From assembly GCA_029937205.1 (NCBI GenBank), contig JAPYQV010000176.1, forward strand, positions 1-6,211: a stretch of DNA of 6,211 nucleotides, written 5' to 3'. The stretch's first letter is position 1, and every line of letters starts with the position of its first letter. This stretch comes from Alphaproteobacteria bacterium (GTDB lineage: Bacteria; Pseudomonadota; Alphaproteobacteria; UBA828). Positions 1 through 6,144 of this stretch are shown here, in pieces. The notes under the pieces are model-generated. The model was not told the origin of the DNA, did no database searches, and was given only the letters and a program-made list of their open reading frames with translations. A program made the position numbers and the translations under genes.

Positions 1-1
1 C

Positions 2-736
2 ACCGATGCCCTGGATGCGGTCGGCAACACCACCAAGGCGGTCACCAAGGGCTACGCCATCGCTTCCGCCGGTCTCGCGGCGTTGGTTCTGTTCACTGCC
101 TTTATCCAGGATATTGGCCGATATTTCCCCAATATCGGCAAGTTGGAATTCTCGCTCAGCGATCCTTATGTCGTGGTCGGGTTGTTTATCGGCGGCGCGT
201 TGCCGTTCCTCTTTAGCTCCATGGCGATGTTGTCGGTTGGCCGTGCCGCGGCGGCGGTGGTGATCGAGGTACGCCGGCAATTCAAGGAAATCCCGGGCAT
301 CATGGAGGGCACGGGCAAGCCGGAATATGGCAAGGCGGTTGATTTACTGACCAAGTCGGCGATCCGCGAAATGATCCTGCCATCGCTGCTGCCGATTGTG
401 GCGCCGATCGTGCTCTACATTGTCATCTGGCTCATTGGCGGCCAGGTCGCGGCGCTGTCCGCGTTGGGCGCGATGTTGATGGGCACCATCGTCACCGGCC
501 TGTTCCTCGCCATCTCGATGACGGCGGGCGGCGGTGCCTGGGACAATGCCAAGAAATATATCGAAGACGGCAATCTTGGTGGTAAGGGCTCAGACGCGCA
601 CCATGCGGCTGTGACCGGCGACACGGTTGGCGATCCCTACAAGGATACCGCCGGCCCGGCGATCAATCCGATGATCAAGATCACCAATATCGTTGCGATC
701 CTGATGCTGGCGGTTATTTCCATGATTGTTAACTGA
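2..736 (+). CDS. hppA: Membrane-bound proton-translocating pyrophosphatase, K+-independent type (C-terminal part)
   Basis: This is the last 244 residues of an integral membrane H+-pyrophosphatase, which couples hydrolysis of cytoplasmic pyrophosphate to proton export across the inner membrane. The frame is open from base 2, so the gene begins before the window; the family is usually about 650-700 residues. The fragment starts [17 protein letters not shown]. The Lys and Thr in GNTTKAVT (fragment residues 12 and 15) are the known signature of K+-independent enzymes, since K+-dependent members have Ala at the Lys position. Several hydrophobic membrane segments follow, for example around residues 18-40, 57-80, 120-150 and 153-180. 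The conserved cytoplasmic C-terminal motifs [10 protein letters not shown] and [18 protein letters not shown] are intact, followed by a last membrane helix ending ISMIVN. The gene is convergent with bamE and ends 25 bases before a hairpin terminator. Family assignment is secure; proton rather than sodium pumping is inferred from the K+-independent signature. Confidence 0.97.
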   Translation, partial: TDALDAVGNTTKAVTKGYAIASAGLAALVLFTAFIQDIGRYFPNIGKLEFSLSDPYVVVGLFIGGALPFLFSSMAMLSVGRAAAAVVIEVRRQFKEIPGIMEGTGKPEYGKAVDLLTKSAIREMILPSLLPIVAPIVLYIVIWLIGGQVAALSALGAMLMGTIVTGLFLAISMTAGGGAWDNAKKYIEDGNLGGKGSDAHHAAVTGDTVGDPYKDTAGPAINPMIKITNIVAILMLAVISMIVN

Positions 737-757
737 GGCTGAGCTTTCAAACAGAGG

Positions 758-791
758 AAGAGCGGGGGGCGAAAGCCTCCCGCTTTTTCTT
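758..791 (+). terminator. Rho-independent terminator of hppA, possibly shared with bamE
   Basis: A nine-pair stem, GCGGGGGGC (762-770) with GCCTCCCGC (775-783) and one G-U pair, is closed by a GAAA tetraloop and followed by TTTTTCTT (784-791). The A/G bases at 758-761 can pair with the start of the T-run and lengthen the stem. It lies 25 bases after the hppA stop and 15 bases after the bamE stop on the other strand. Read on the minus strand the hairpin is followed by the pyrimidine-rich CTCTTCCTCTGTTT, so weaker termination of bamE at the same hairpin is plausible. Confidence 0.9.
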
Positions 792-806
792 AATTCCGCG
801 AATTTG

Positions 807-1289
807 CTACCTGCTGCGCGGGCCGGCGACGCCGAGGTTGCCCAACAATTGCTCGATGACACTCATTTCGCGGCCTTTGGTTGGCGTGGTTCGGCTGACC
901 GGGTCTATGTCGCGGGCTTGGTCGTTCGATAAATGCGCCACCTGCTTGACGAAGCCGGCCTGATCGAATTCCACCAGCACGATTGTCGCTTCGATCAAAT
1001 CCGGTTCGTAAAACGCCAATTGCTCGGTCTTGCGCGTGATGTAATACCAGCGCGTGTCTTCGAACGTGCCGATCGCCGTGGGCGAACCGAGCATGTCCAA
1101 CACCTGATCGCGCGTTTGCTGCCCGGGCTTGATTAGTGCCAGGGATTCAGGATTGGGCACGTGGCCGCGTAGATTGACTTGCGGCGCGCAACTTGCGACA
1201 CCAAGCGCGGTCACCAGAGCCAGCGCGGCGGCAAATCGGTGCGCGCGCAAACCGTTGTGCCGTTCTTGCCGTTTTGTGATTTTTATCAT
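807..1289 (-). CDS. bamE: Outer membrane protein assembly factor BamE (SmpA/OmlA family lipoprotein)
   Basis: A 160-residue lipoprotein of the BamE/SmpA/OmlA family, a periplasmic accessory lipoprotein of the BAM complex that inserts beta-barrel proteins into the outer membrane. The N-terminus is basic (MIKITKRQER), followed by a hydrophobic stretch (about 19-32) and a lipobox VASC with the lipidated Cys at residue 34, giving a mature protein of 127 residues. The BamE domain runs from about 47 to 125: the conserved start is LALIKPGQQTRDQVLDMLGSP, followed by the strand-rich RWYYITRKTEQ and VLVEFDQAGFVKQV. The tail after residue 126 is polar and less conserved. The ATG at 1289 is chosen because it gives the complete signal peptide; there is no Shine-Dalgarno, but a TATAAT lies 8 bases upstream. 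It is transcribed divergently from the cytochrome bc1 chaperone gene and converges on hppA. The family assignment is firm. Confidence 0.93.
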   Translation of the reverse strand: MIKITKRQERHNGLRAHRFAAALALVTALGVASCAPQVNLRGHVPNPESLALIKPGQQTRDQVLDMLGSPTAIGTFEDTRWYYITRKTEQLAFYEPDLIEATIVLVEFDQAGFVKQVAHLSNDQARDIDPVSRTTPTKGREMSVIEQLLGNLGVAGPRSR

Positions 1290-1297
1290 TGCCAGAT

Positions 1298-1303
1298 ATT
1301 ATA
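1298..1303 (-). promoter_or_regulatory. Probable -10 element of bamE promoter
   Basis: On the minus strand a perfect TATAAT ends 8 bases before the bamE ATG (TATAAT, ATCTGGCA, ATG). At usual spacing transcription would begin at or within a base or two of the A of the start codon, so the mRNA would be leaderless or nearly so. No good -35 hexamer is seen at 15-19 bases spacing (the 17-base position reads AGGCAC), which limits confidence. The 8-base gap has no Shine-Dalgarno, consistent with leaderless translation. Confidence 0.4.
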
Positions 1304-1397
1304 GCGCTTGTGGGCGGTGTGTGCCTTATAACGGTGATGGGCTGAGAAAATGCGCGCCCCGCCAGACACTGTCAATGTTCTCGGGACCATAACCAAG

Positions 1398-2057
1398 ATG
1401 AACTTTCTGAGCGGCCTGATGGGCCACGCCAAACAACGCGCCCGGGAGCGCGATCAGGCGCTTTCCCTCTATGTTGCTTCGGTCGAACAGGCGCGCCGCC
1501 CGGGTTTTTATACCGACTGCGGCGTCGCCGACACATTGGATGGCCGCTTCGATCTAATTGTACTGCATGTCTATCTCGTCGTCAGGACACTGCGGCCGGC
1601 CGGCGAGCAGGGCAAACGTTTGGCCGATCTCATCTTCAAGATCATGATGGATGATATGGACATGAATTTGCGTGAAATGGGCGTTGGCGACCTGAGCGTG
1701 GGAAAGCGGGTCAAAGCCATGGCGCGCGCCTTTTACGGCCGGGCAGCGGCCTATGATGCGGCGCTCGACGGCGAAGTGGCGCCTGGCGCTGCGGTTGAGG
1801 ATGGCACTGAGAAAGGCACTGAGGAGGGCACTGAGGAAGGCGATAAAACCGGCCTGGAAGCCGCGCTCAGTCGCAATATCTATGGCGCCGAGACGCCCGA
1901 ATCAGGGCAGCTTGCGCGGCTCACGGATTATGTCAGGCGGGCGCTGGTGGCGCTCGAGCGGCAACCCGCTGACACCTTGCTCACCGGCGATGTTGCCTTT
2001 CCCCCGGCGCCACAGGAACCGGCGGTCGCCGGGCCGCAATCGGGCGCGGCCGAATAG
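1398..2057 (+). CDS. Ubiquinol-cytochrome c chaperone family protein (Cbp3/UQCC1-like)
   Basis: A 219-residue protein of the ubiquinol-cytochrome c chaperone family (PF03981), related to mitochondrial Cbp3/UQCC1, which help assemble cytochrome b into the respiratory bc1 complex; the bacterial role is inferred from that relationship. The domain spans about residues 20-125. Recognisable conserved blocks are ARRPGFYTDCGVADTLDGRF (32-51), DLIVLHVYLVVRTL (52-65), and DDMDMNLREMGVGDLSVGKR (85-104) followed by FYGRAAAYDAAL. Residues 133-150 are an acidic low-complexity linker made of Gly-Thr-Glu repeats, and after it comes a conserved-looking helix (TDYVRRALVALERQ) and an Ala/Pro-rich tail. I chose ATG 1398 (MNFLSGLMGH) because homologues start close to the domain; an in-frame ATG at 1350 would add 16 unconserved residues. 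Neither start has a clear Shine-Dalgarno. It stands divergent from bamE and ahead of the DUF177 operon, which has its own promoter. Confidence 0.88.
   Translation: MNFLSGLMGHAKQRARERDQALSLYVASVEQARRPGFYTDCGVADTLDGRFDLIVLHVYLVVRTLRPAGEQGKRLADLIFKIMMDDMDMNLREMGVGDLSVGKRVKAMARAFYGRAAAYDAALDGEVAPGAAVEDGTEKGTEEGTEEGDKTGLEAALSRNIYGAETPESGQLARLTDYVRRALVALERQPADTLLTGDVAFPPAPQEPAVAGPQSGAAE
1803..1838 (+). repeat. Three-copy 12-base tandem repeat inside the chaperone gene
   Basis: Three consecutive 12-base units, GGCACTGAGAAA, GGCACTGAGGAG and GGCACTGAGGAA, differ only in their last four bases. They encode Gly-Thr-Glu-Lys/Glu repeats in frame, followed by a degenerate fourth unit (GGCGATAAA). Because the unit length is a multiple of three, copy changes would lengthen or shorten an acidic linker without breaking the frame. 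Confidence 0.9.
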
Positions 2058-2085
2058 TCGCAAGGGGCAAAGTCACGTCGTCATA

Positions 2086-2114
2086 TTGACGTAACGGGTC
2101 GCTGCCCATATGGT
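2086..2114 (+). promoter_or_regulatory. Sigma-70-type promoter of the DUF177-rpmF-plsX-fabH operon
   Basis: A TTGACG (-35, 2086-2091) is separated by exactly 17 bases from TATGGT (-10, 2109-2114). The expected start of transcription is near 2121. It lies in the gap after the chaperone gene and before DUF177, and is the best-formed promoter on the plus strand ahead of the operon. The -35 sits inside a short inverted repeat (ACGTC at 2074-2078 with GACGT at 2088-2092). Confidence 0.6.
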
Positions 2115-2121
2115 GCGCGCC

Positions 2122-2138
2122 CGTTCGTAAATCGAACG
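2122..2138 (+). promoter_or_regulatory. Perfect palindrome at the predicted operon transcript start
   Basis: CGTTCG (2122-2127) and CGAACG (2133-2138) form a perfect 6-base inverted repeat around TAAAT. It begins about one base after the predicted transcription start of the operon promoter, so it could be an operator or a small hairpin at the 5' end of the mRNA. It lacks a following T-run (only CTT), so it is a poor terminator for the upstream chaperone gene. Function is not known. Confidence 0.35.
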
Positions 2139-2221
2139 CTTGATGATACCCTGTGATACCCCTGTTTTCCAGCGCTTCAGGCGCCTATATGCTGCACAGC
2201 CGAGCCGAGGTTTGCGTCGCC

Positions 2222-2782
2222 GTGAATCAAATTAATCCGGAAACGGAATTATCGCGTCCGCTGGACGTCACCGACCTGCCATCGCAGGGCCGAAACGTTC
2301 CCGTGCAGGCGTCGCCGGTGGAATGTGCGGCGCTCTGCCGGCGCTTCGGGCTGGATGCGCTGCACAATTTTTCTGCGTACCTTCTCGTCGAGCGCGCACG
2401 CACCAAGGAGGGCACCCGGGCGATCCGTGTGCATGGGTCTTTCAGCGCCGACGCGCGGCAAATTTGTGTTGTCACGCTCGAAGGCTTCGCCGTGCATGTC
2501 GCTGATGAATTCGATATATATTTCGTACCGCCCGCCGAGTTGCCGGACGGGGAGGGCGATATGATCGACCCAGGGGACGAACAATCGCTCGAACCGTTAG
2601 TGTCACCGGAGATCGATTTGGGCGAACTGTTGGCCCAACACATGGCATTGGCCCTCGATCCCTATCCCCGGCGTCCCGGCGCCGATGTGCAACCCGCTGC
2701 GGCGGCAACGGACGGCCCGAATTTGGCGCCTGCGGCCGACAACCCGTTTGCGATACTTGGACAACTGAAACACAAGATGTAA
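2222..2782 (+). CDS. YceD/DUF177 family protein
   Basis: A 186-residue member of the DUF177/YceD family (PF02620). E. coli YceD is encoded next to rpmF, and family members have been linked to 23S rRNA accumulation; that role is carried over here by homology and context. Family blocks visible are the start SRPLDVTDLP (11-20), the central ICVVTLEGFAVHVADEFDIYF (81-101), where alphaproteobacterial members usually have CVVTLEP, and the hallmark EIDLGELLAQHMALALDPYPRRPGA (130-154). An acidic stretch (107-126) separates the last two, and the C-terminus NPFAILGQLKHKM resembles the usual ending. Start choice: GTG 2222 has GAGG 11 bases upstream and begins just ahead of the conserved region. An in-frame ATG at 2189 (11 residues longer) and a GTG at 2153 (23 residues longer) are also possible. 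It leads the operon with rpmF, plsX and fabH. The family is confident; the exact start is not. Confidence 0.88.
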   Translation: MNQINPETELSRPLDVTDLPSQGRNVPVQASPVECAALCRRFGLDALHNFSAYLLVERARTKEGTRAIRVHGSFSADARQICVVTLEGFAVHVADEFDIYFVPPAELPDGEGDMIDPGDEQSLEPLVSPEIDLGELLAQHMALALDPYPRRPGADVQPAAAATDGPNLAPAADNPFAILGQLKHKM

Positions 2783-2797
2783 TGTTCTGAAACCACG

Positions 2798-2863
2798 GCT
2801 CGGCGCAGCGCCTAACAATTGCCGCCGCATACGACCTATGCGGTCGGCGGGGCTCTGCCGAGC
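2798..2863 (+). promoter_or_regulatory. Two-tier inverted repeat in the rpmF leader
   Basis: The gap before rpmF holds an outer 7-base perfect stem, GCTCGGC (2798-2804) with GCCGAGC (2857-2863), enclosing a long inner hairpin. In the inner hairpin GCCGCCGCATA (2821-2831) pairs with TATGCGGTCGGC (2837-2848), with loop CGACC, one G-U pair and one bulged C. No T-run follows, so this is not a standard terminator. The structure ends 7 bases before the rpmF Shine-Dalgarno (GAGAAAG, 2871-2877). It may control L32 translation, protect or process the mRNA, or be an inert palindromic repeat; the sequence alone does not decide. Confidence 0.5.
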
Positions 2864-2884
2864 TAAGCTAGAGAAAGATTTGTC

Positions 2885-3070
2885 ATGGCTGTACCGAAGA
2901 AGAAAATATCCGTTTCGCGGCGAAATATGCGCCGCTCGCACGATTCCCTGAAGCGCAGCAATGCCGTCGAGTGTTCGAATTGTGGAGAACTAAAATTACC
3001 CCACCATGTGTGTGCCGCCTGCGGCCACTATGGCGACCATGAAGTGGCCGAACCTGCGGATGTCGCGTAG
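2885..3070 (+). CDS. rpmF: 50S ribosomal protein L32 (bL32)
   Basis: A 61-residue bL32, a small protein of the large ribosomal subunit. It begins with the family signature [20 protein letters not shown], a basic N-terminal extension that contacts 23S rRNA. A four-cysteine zinc ribbon follows: Cys30 and Cys33 (CSNC), and Cys43 and Cys46 (CAAC), so this is the zinc-binding (C+) form. The C-terminus [10 protein letters not shown] is typical. The ATG has a Shine-Dalgarno (GAGAAAG) seven bases upstream. It lies 102 bases after DUF177, a spacing filled by an inverted repeat, and 30 bases before plsX. The DUF177-rpmF-plsX-fabH order is the widely conserved arrangement that co-expresses L32 with lipid synthesis genes. 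Confidence 0.97.
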   Translation: MAVPKKKISVSRRNMRRSHDSLKRSNAVECSNCGELKLPHHVCAACGHYGDHEVAEPADVA

Positions 3071-3100
3071 CCAGCCAAACATAGCCGGAGCGTCGCTGTC

Positions 3101-4150
3101 ATGAGCCAGGAGATCGTACTTGCCCTTGACGCGATGGGCGGTGATCAGGCGCCGGATATGGTGCTGAAGGGTGCAAATATCGCCCGTGTACGGCATCCCG
3201 ATCTGCGTTTCATACTGTTCGGCGATGAATCCAAGATTATGCCCTTGCTTCGGCGCTTCAAGAAGCTTGCTTTGGTATGTACGGTTCAGCACACCGACGA
3301 GACCATCTTGAGCGACGATAAATTGGCCGTGGTGCTGCGCCAAAGGCGCAAGTCGAGCATGTCTCTGGCGGTAAACGCGGTTGGCCAGGGCGAGGCACAG
3401 GGGGTCGTATCCGCGGGCAATACCGGCGCGCTGATGGCGCTCGCCAAGATTGTCCTGAAGACCCTCCCCGGCATCGACCGGCCGGCCATGGGTTCGATTT
3501 TCCCGACCCAGCGCGGCGAGAGCGTGATGCTCGATTTGGGCGCCAATATCGAATGCAGCTCCGCCCATTTGGTGCAGTTCGCCATCATGGGCGAAGTGTT
3601 TGCGAGAAACGTGTTGGGGGTTAGCGAACCGACGGTCGGCTTGCTCAATATTGGCACTGAAGAGGGTAAGGGCAACGATTCAATCCGCGGCGCCGCGGCG
3701 GCGTTGCGTGAATCGGATCTGGCAATCAAATTTCATGGCTTCGTCGAAGGCGATGATATTGCGGCGGGAACGGTCGATGTTGTCGTCACCGACGGTTTCG
3801 CCGGCAATATTGCATTGAAGACAGCAGAGGGTACGGCGCGCCTCTACGGCGGCTATATTCGCAGCGCCTTCAAGCGCTCGGTGATGTCGCGTGCCGGCTA
3901 TTTGCTCGCCCGACCGGCGCTCAAGATGCTGCGCGATCGCCTCGATCCGCGGGCCTATAACGGTGCCATGTTTCTCGGCGTCAACGGCGTCGCGGTAAAA
4001 AGCCACGGCGGCACCGACCACAAAGGATTCGCCAATGCGCTCGGTGTGGCGGCGGACATGGTGAGCCAGGGCATCAATCCAAAAATTATCGATGAATTGT
4101 TGCACCTGAAAATCGAAGATTCATCCGAGCCAAAGAGGGCCGCTGTCTAA
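3101..4150 (+). CDS. plsX: Phosphate acyltransferase PlsX
   Basis: PlsX converts acyl-ACP and phosphate to acyl-phosphate, the acyl donor that PlsY uses to start glycerophospholipid synthesis; it is a peripheral membrane enzyme. The 349-residue length is normal. Visible family features are the N-terminal LALDAMGGDQAP (7-18), SAGNTGALMALAKIVLK (104-120), RPAMGSIFPT (127-136), LDLGANIECSSAHLVQFA (145-161), NIGTEEGKGN (183-192) and VVTDGFAGNIALKTAEG (228-244). The C-terminal part GGTDHKGFANAL is also characteristic. ATG 3101 is preceded by GGAG with a 10-base spacer and gives the expected N-terminus. It follows rpmF by 30 bases, and its TAA stop directly touches the fabH ATG. Nothing is missing or truncated. 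Confidence 0.97.
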   Translation: MSQEIVLALDAMGGDQAPDMVLKGANIARVRHPDLRFILFGDESKIMPLLRRFKKLALVCTVQHTDETILSDDKLAVVLRQRRKSSMSLAVNAVGQGEAQGVVSAGNTGALMALAKIVLKTLPGIDRPAMGSIFPTQRGESVMLDLGANIECSSAHLVQFAIMGEVFARNVLGVSEPTVGLLNIGTEEGKGNDSIRGAAAALRESDLAIKFHGFVEGDDIAAGTVDVVVTDGFAGNIALKTAEGTARLYGGYIRSAFKRSVMSRAGYLLARPALKMLRDRLDPRAYNGAMFLGVNGVAVKSHGGTDHKGFANALGVAADMVSQGINPKIIDELLHLKIEDSSEPKRAAV

Positions 4151-5122
4151 ATGTTGCGTTCGGTTATTCTGGGTTGCGGCGCTTATCTACCTGAAAAAGT
4201 TATCACCAACGACGAACTTGCCAAGACCGTCGATACCACAAACGAATGGATCGTTGGGCGCACCGGTATTACCCAGCGCCATGTGGTGGCCGACGATCAA
4301 TTGACCTCCGATCTGGCATTGGCGGCGGCTGAACGGGCAATCGCTGCTGCCGGCATTGATGTCAGCGAGCTTGATCTGCTGATCCTCGCAACCTCCACGC
4401 CGGACAACACCTTTCCCGCGACCGCTGCCAAAGTGCAGGCGCGCCTCGGCATGCATCAGGGCGCCGCATTCGATGTTCAGGCAGTGTGCGCCGGATTTAT
4501 TTGCGCGCTCTCGGTGGCGGACAGTTTTCTGCGCTCGGGCCAGGCGCGGACAGCCCTGATCATCGGCGCCGAAACCTATTCCAGAATTTTGGATTGGAGT
4601 GAGCGTACCACTTGTGTGCTGTTTGGCGACGGCGCCGGCGCGGCTGTACTGCGGGCTGAAGAATCGGACGGGAACGGCGCCGATAGAGGCGTTCTCGCGA
4701 CCAAAATGCATACCGATGGGCGCCACTATGACGCGCTTTATGTCGATGGCGGCGTGTCTTCGACCCAAACGGCGGGTCACCTGAGGATGCAGGGCAAGGA
4801 AGTTTATCGACATGCGGTGGTAAATTTAGCCGCCGTGGCGGGCGAAGTATTGGATGCTGCGGGGCTGAAATCCAGCGATATCGACTGGCTGGTGCCCCAT
4901 CAGGCCAATCTGCGCATAATGAACGCCATCGCCAGCCGCCTGGAATTACCGGTGGAAAAGATGGTGGTCACCGTCGATCGCCACGCCAATACGTCGTCGG
5001 CCTCCATCCCCCTGGCGCTCGTGGAAGCTATCCAGGATGGCCGAATCAAGCCCGGCGATCTGGTTCTGATGGAGGCGATTGGCGGTGGATTCGTCTGGGG
5101 TTCGGCCGTCGTGCGTTGGTAG
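4151..5122 (+). CDS. fabH: Beta-ketoacyl-ACP synthase III (FabH)
   Basis: FabH condenses an acyl-CoA primer, normally acetyl-CoA, with malonyl-ACP to start type II fatty acid synthesis in the cytoplasm. The 323-residue thiolase-fold protein has the full Cys-His-Asn triad: Cys113 in [11 protein letters not shown], His250 in VPHQANLRI, and Asn280 in [14 protein letters not shown]. Other family marks are [14 protein letters not shown] (31-44), [13 protein letters not shown] (80-92), [12 protein letters not shown] (156-167) and the C-terminal [13 protein letters not shown]. The ATG begins directly after the plsX TAA (TAAATG), with GAGGG inside the plsX 3' end 11 bases upstream, so translation is probably coupled. 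Whether it prefers acetyl-CoA or branched primers cannot be read from the sequence. It appears to be the last gene of the operon, though no hairpin terminator is seen after it and read-through into ihfA is possible. Confidence 0.98.
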   Translation: MLRSVILGCGAYLPEKVITNDELAKTVDTTNEWIVGRTGITQRHVVADDQLTSDLALAAAERAIAAAGIDVSELDLLILATSTPDNTFPATAAKVQARLGMHQGAAFDVQAVCAGFICALSVADSFLRSGQARTALIIGAETYSRILDWSERTTCVLFGDGAGAAVLRAEESDGNGADRGVLATKMHTDGRHYDALYVDGGVSSTQTAGHLRMQGKEVYRHAVVNLAAVAGEVLDAAGLKSSDIDWLVPHQANLRIMNAIASRLELPVEKMVVTVDRHANTSSASIPLALVEAIQDGRIKPGDLVLMEAIGGGFVWGSAVVRW

Positions 5123-5170
5123 GATTCTGGTAAGGCGCTGAGACGGCCCGAAAAAATGGCATCGCGCGTG

Positions 5171-5199
5171 TTGACGGCCCCGCCTCAAGACGCTACCGT
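5171..5199 (+). promoter_or_regulatory. Probable promoter of ihfA and the MerR gene
   Basis: TTGACG (5171-5176) and TACCGT (5194-5199) are 17 bases apart in the 108-base gap between fabH and ihfA. The -35 is strong; the -10 keeps only the T, A and final T positions that matter most. Transcription would start near 5206, leaving about 25 bases of leader with the GAGGGGG Shine-Dalgarno at 5214-5220. Confidence 0.45.
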
Positions 5200-5230
5200 T
5201 TCGTCTTCAAATCGAGGGGGCAATCCAAAT

Positions 5231-5584
5231 ATGACCGGCAAAACGGTCACGCGCGCCGATCTGGCCGAAGCAGTGTTTCGCGAAGTAGGACTCTCACGCA
5301 ATGAGTCGGCGAAGCTTGTCGAGTCCGTTCTTGGCCTGATCACCGATAGTCTGGCAAAGAGTGAAAGCGTCAAGATTTCATCTTTTGGCAGTTTTTCCGT
5401 GCGTATGAAGGGGCAGAGAATTGGGCGTAATCCCAAGACCGGTGAAGAAGTTCCCATTCTGCCGCGCAAGGTTTTGGTATTTCGCGCATCGCATGTGTTG
5501 AAGGATCAAATTAACGGTGCGACAAGCACCGACAAGGCGGCTACGCCGAATGGTTATTCGCCAAGCGATCCATCCTCCGGATAG
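5231..5584 (+). CDS. ihfA: Integration host factor subunit alpha
   Basis: IHF alpha pairs with IHF beta (not in the window) to bend DNA sharply at specific sites, acting in transcription, replication and recombination as a nucleoid protein. The 117-residue protein has the DNABII fold: helices in [20 protein letters not shown] (7-26) and [20 protein letters not shown] (27-46), the turn [12 protein letters not shown] (47-58), and the DNA-intercalating arm [12 protein letters not shown] (65-76) with the tip Pro68. [18 protein letters not shown] (78-95) is typical of the alpha rather than beta subunit. The start is ATG 5231, with GAGGGGG ten bases upstream; an in-frame ATG at 5156 would add 25 residues that family members lack. 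Residues 96-117 form a polar Ser/Thr/Pro/Ala tail, longer than in E. coli IhfA. It sits between fabH and the MerR gene, a usual alphaproteobacterial order. Confidence 0.95.
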   Translation: MTGKTVTRADLAEAVFREVGLSRNESAKLVESVLGLITDSLAKSESVKISSFGSFSVRMKGQRIGRNPKTGEEVPILPRKVLVFRASHVLKDQINGATSTDKAATPNGYSPSDPSSG

Positions 5585-5587
5585 ATT

Positions 5588-6019
5588 ATGACGAATGTGC
5601 AGTCGACCGACACGGGGCCCGAGCGCGTGAGTAAGTCGCCGGACGCGTTTCGGACAATTCGTGAAGTATCTGAAGAGCTTGACGTTCCCCAGCACGTCTT
5701 GCGCTTTTGGGAAACCAAGTTCAATCAGGTGCGACCCCTGAAACGCGGTGGCGGGCGCAGATATTATCGCCCCGAGGATGTCGATCTGCTGCGTCGCATC
5801 CGTTCGCTGCTCTATGCCGATGGATACACCATTCGCGGTGTACAGAAATTGATGCGCGAGTCCGGCGGAAAAGTGCCAGCTGTGGCCTCAGAGTCTGAGC
5901 CTGCCGAAGAAATTGCCACAGCCAGCGTGGCCGCGCGAAGCGATGGGCGCGGCAAGGAAATTCTTGCCGAATTGGAGACATTGCGCGACATGCTGCGCGG
6001 CCGAATTCCCAATCAGTAA
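5588..6019 (+). CDS. MerR family transcriptional regulator
   Basis: A 143-residue MerR-type regulator commonly found just after ihfA in alphaproteobacteria; its targets are not known to me. The winged helix-turn-helix lies at about 21-90: [20 protein letters not shown] (21-40) holds the [23 protein letters not shown] (53-72) the wing and second helical motif, and [14 protein letters not shown] (80-93) the end of the DNA-binding domain. Residues 94-120 are a flexible Ala/Glu/Ser linker and 122-138 a short helix ([17 protein letters not shown]) that could dimerise. There is no cysteine anywhere, so metal or thiol sensing as in classical MerR is not expected. The ATG is three bases after the ihfA stop, with a weak Shine-Dalgarno (GGAT) in the end of ihfA, implying coupled translation. 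The ligand, if any, is unknown. Confidence 0.9.
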   Translation: MTNVQSTDTGPERVSKSPDAFRTIREVSEELDVPQHVLRFWETKFNQVRPLKRGGGRRYYRPEDVDLLRRIRSLLYADGYTIRGVQKLMRESGGKVPAVASESEPAEEIATASVAARSDGRGKEILAELETLRDMLRGRIPNQ

Positions 6020-6056
6020 CCCGTTTTAACCGGCGCTCATATTGCCGTTCGAATAT

Positions 6057-6070
6057 CCCGCCGCTGCGGG
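6057..6070 (+). other. Short GC hairpin between the MerR gene and tRNA-Pro
   Basis: CCCGC (6057-6061) and GCGGG (6066-6070) pair around CGCT, 37 bases after the MerR-gene stop. No T-run follows, so it is at best a weak or Rho-assisted end for the ihfA-merR transcript. It could equally be chance in GC-rich DNA. Confidence 0.2.
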
Positions 6071-6081
6071 CATGCGCTAAA

Positions 6082-6110
6082 TTGCGCCGTGTGGCGGGCG
6101 GCGGTATAGT
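6082..6110 (+). promoter_or_regulatory. Promoter of tRNA-Pro
   Basis: TTGCGC (6082-6087) and TATAGT (6105-6110) are separated by exactly 17 bases. The predicted start near 6117 lies about 28 bases before the mature tRNA 5' end, a normal leader length for RNase P processing. The -10 matches consensus at five of six positions. Confidence 0.65.
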
Positions 6111-6144
6111 GACCCTCTTCCGGCCTCTTTGCGGCATGGAATGT

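Noticed and set aside
1327..1332. TATAAC as a -10 for the chaperone gene
   Set aside because: No acceptable -35 is found at 15-19 bases upstream, so a plus-strand promoter here is only a guess, though some promoter must lie in this divergent gap.
933..1392. Plus-strand open frames opposite bamE
   Set aside because: Composition is that of antisense shadows (Arg/Cys/His-rich), while the minus strand encodes an unmistakable lipoprotein.
1350..1397. Upstream ATG 1350 for the bc1 chaperone gene
   Set aside because: It adds 16 residues not typical of the family; ATG 1398 starts close to the conserved domain. It is not excluded, as neither start has a good ribosome binding site.
2144..2161. Direct repeat of TGATACCC with a 10-base period
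   Set aside because: Only two short copies, overlapping the possible early GTG start of DUF177; likely chance.
2227..2643. Long open frames on the minus strand opposite DUF177, and similar frames opposite plsX and fabH
   Set aside because: They mirror well-supported plus-strand genes in GC-rich DNA, resemble no family I know, and have no ribosome binding sites.
5156..5230. N-terminal extension of ihfA from ATG 5156
   Set aside because: The extra 25 residues have no family counterpart, overlap the predicted promoter, and the internal ATG 5231 has a strong Shine-Dalgarno.
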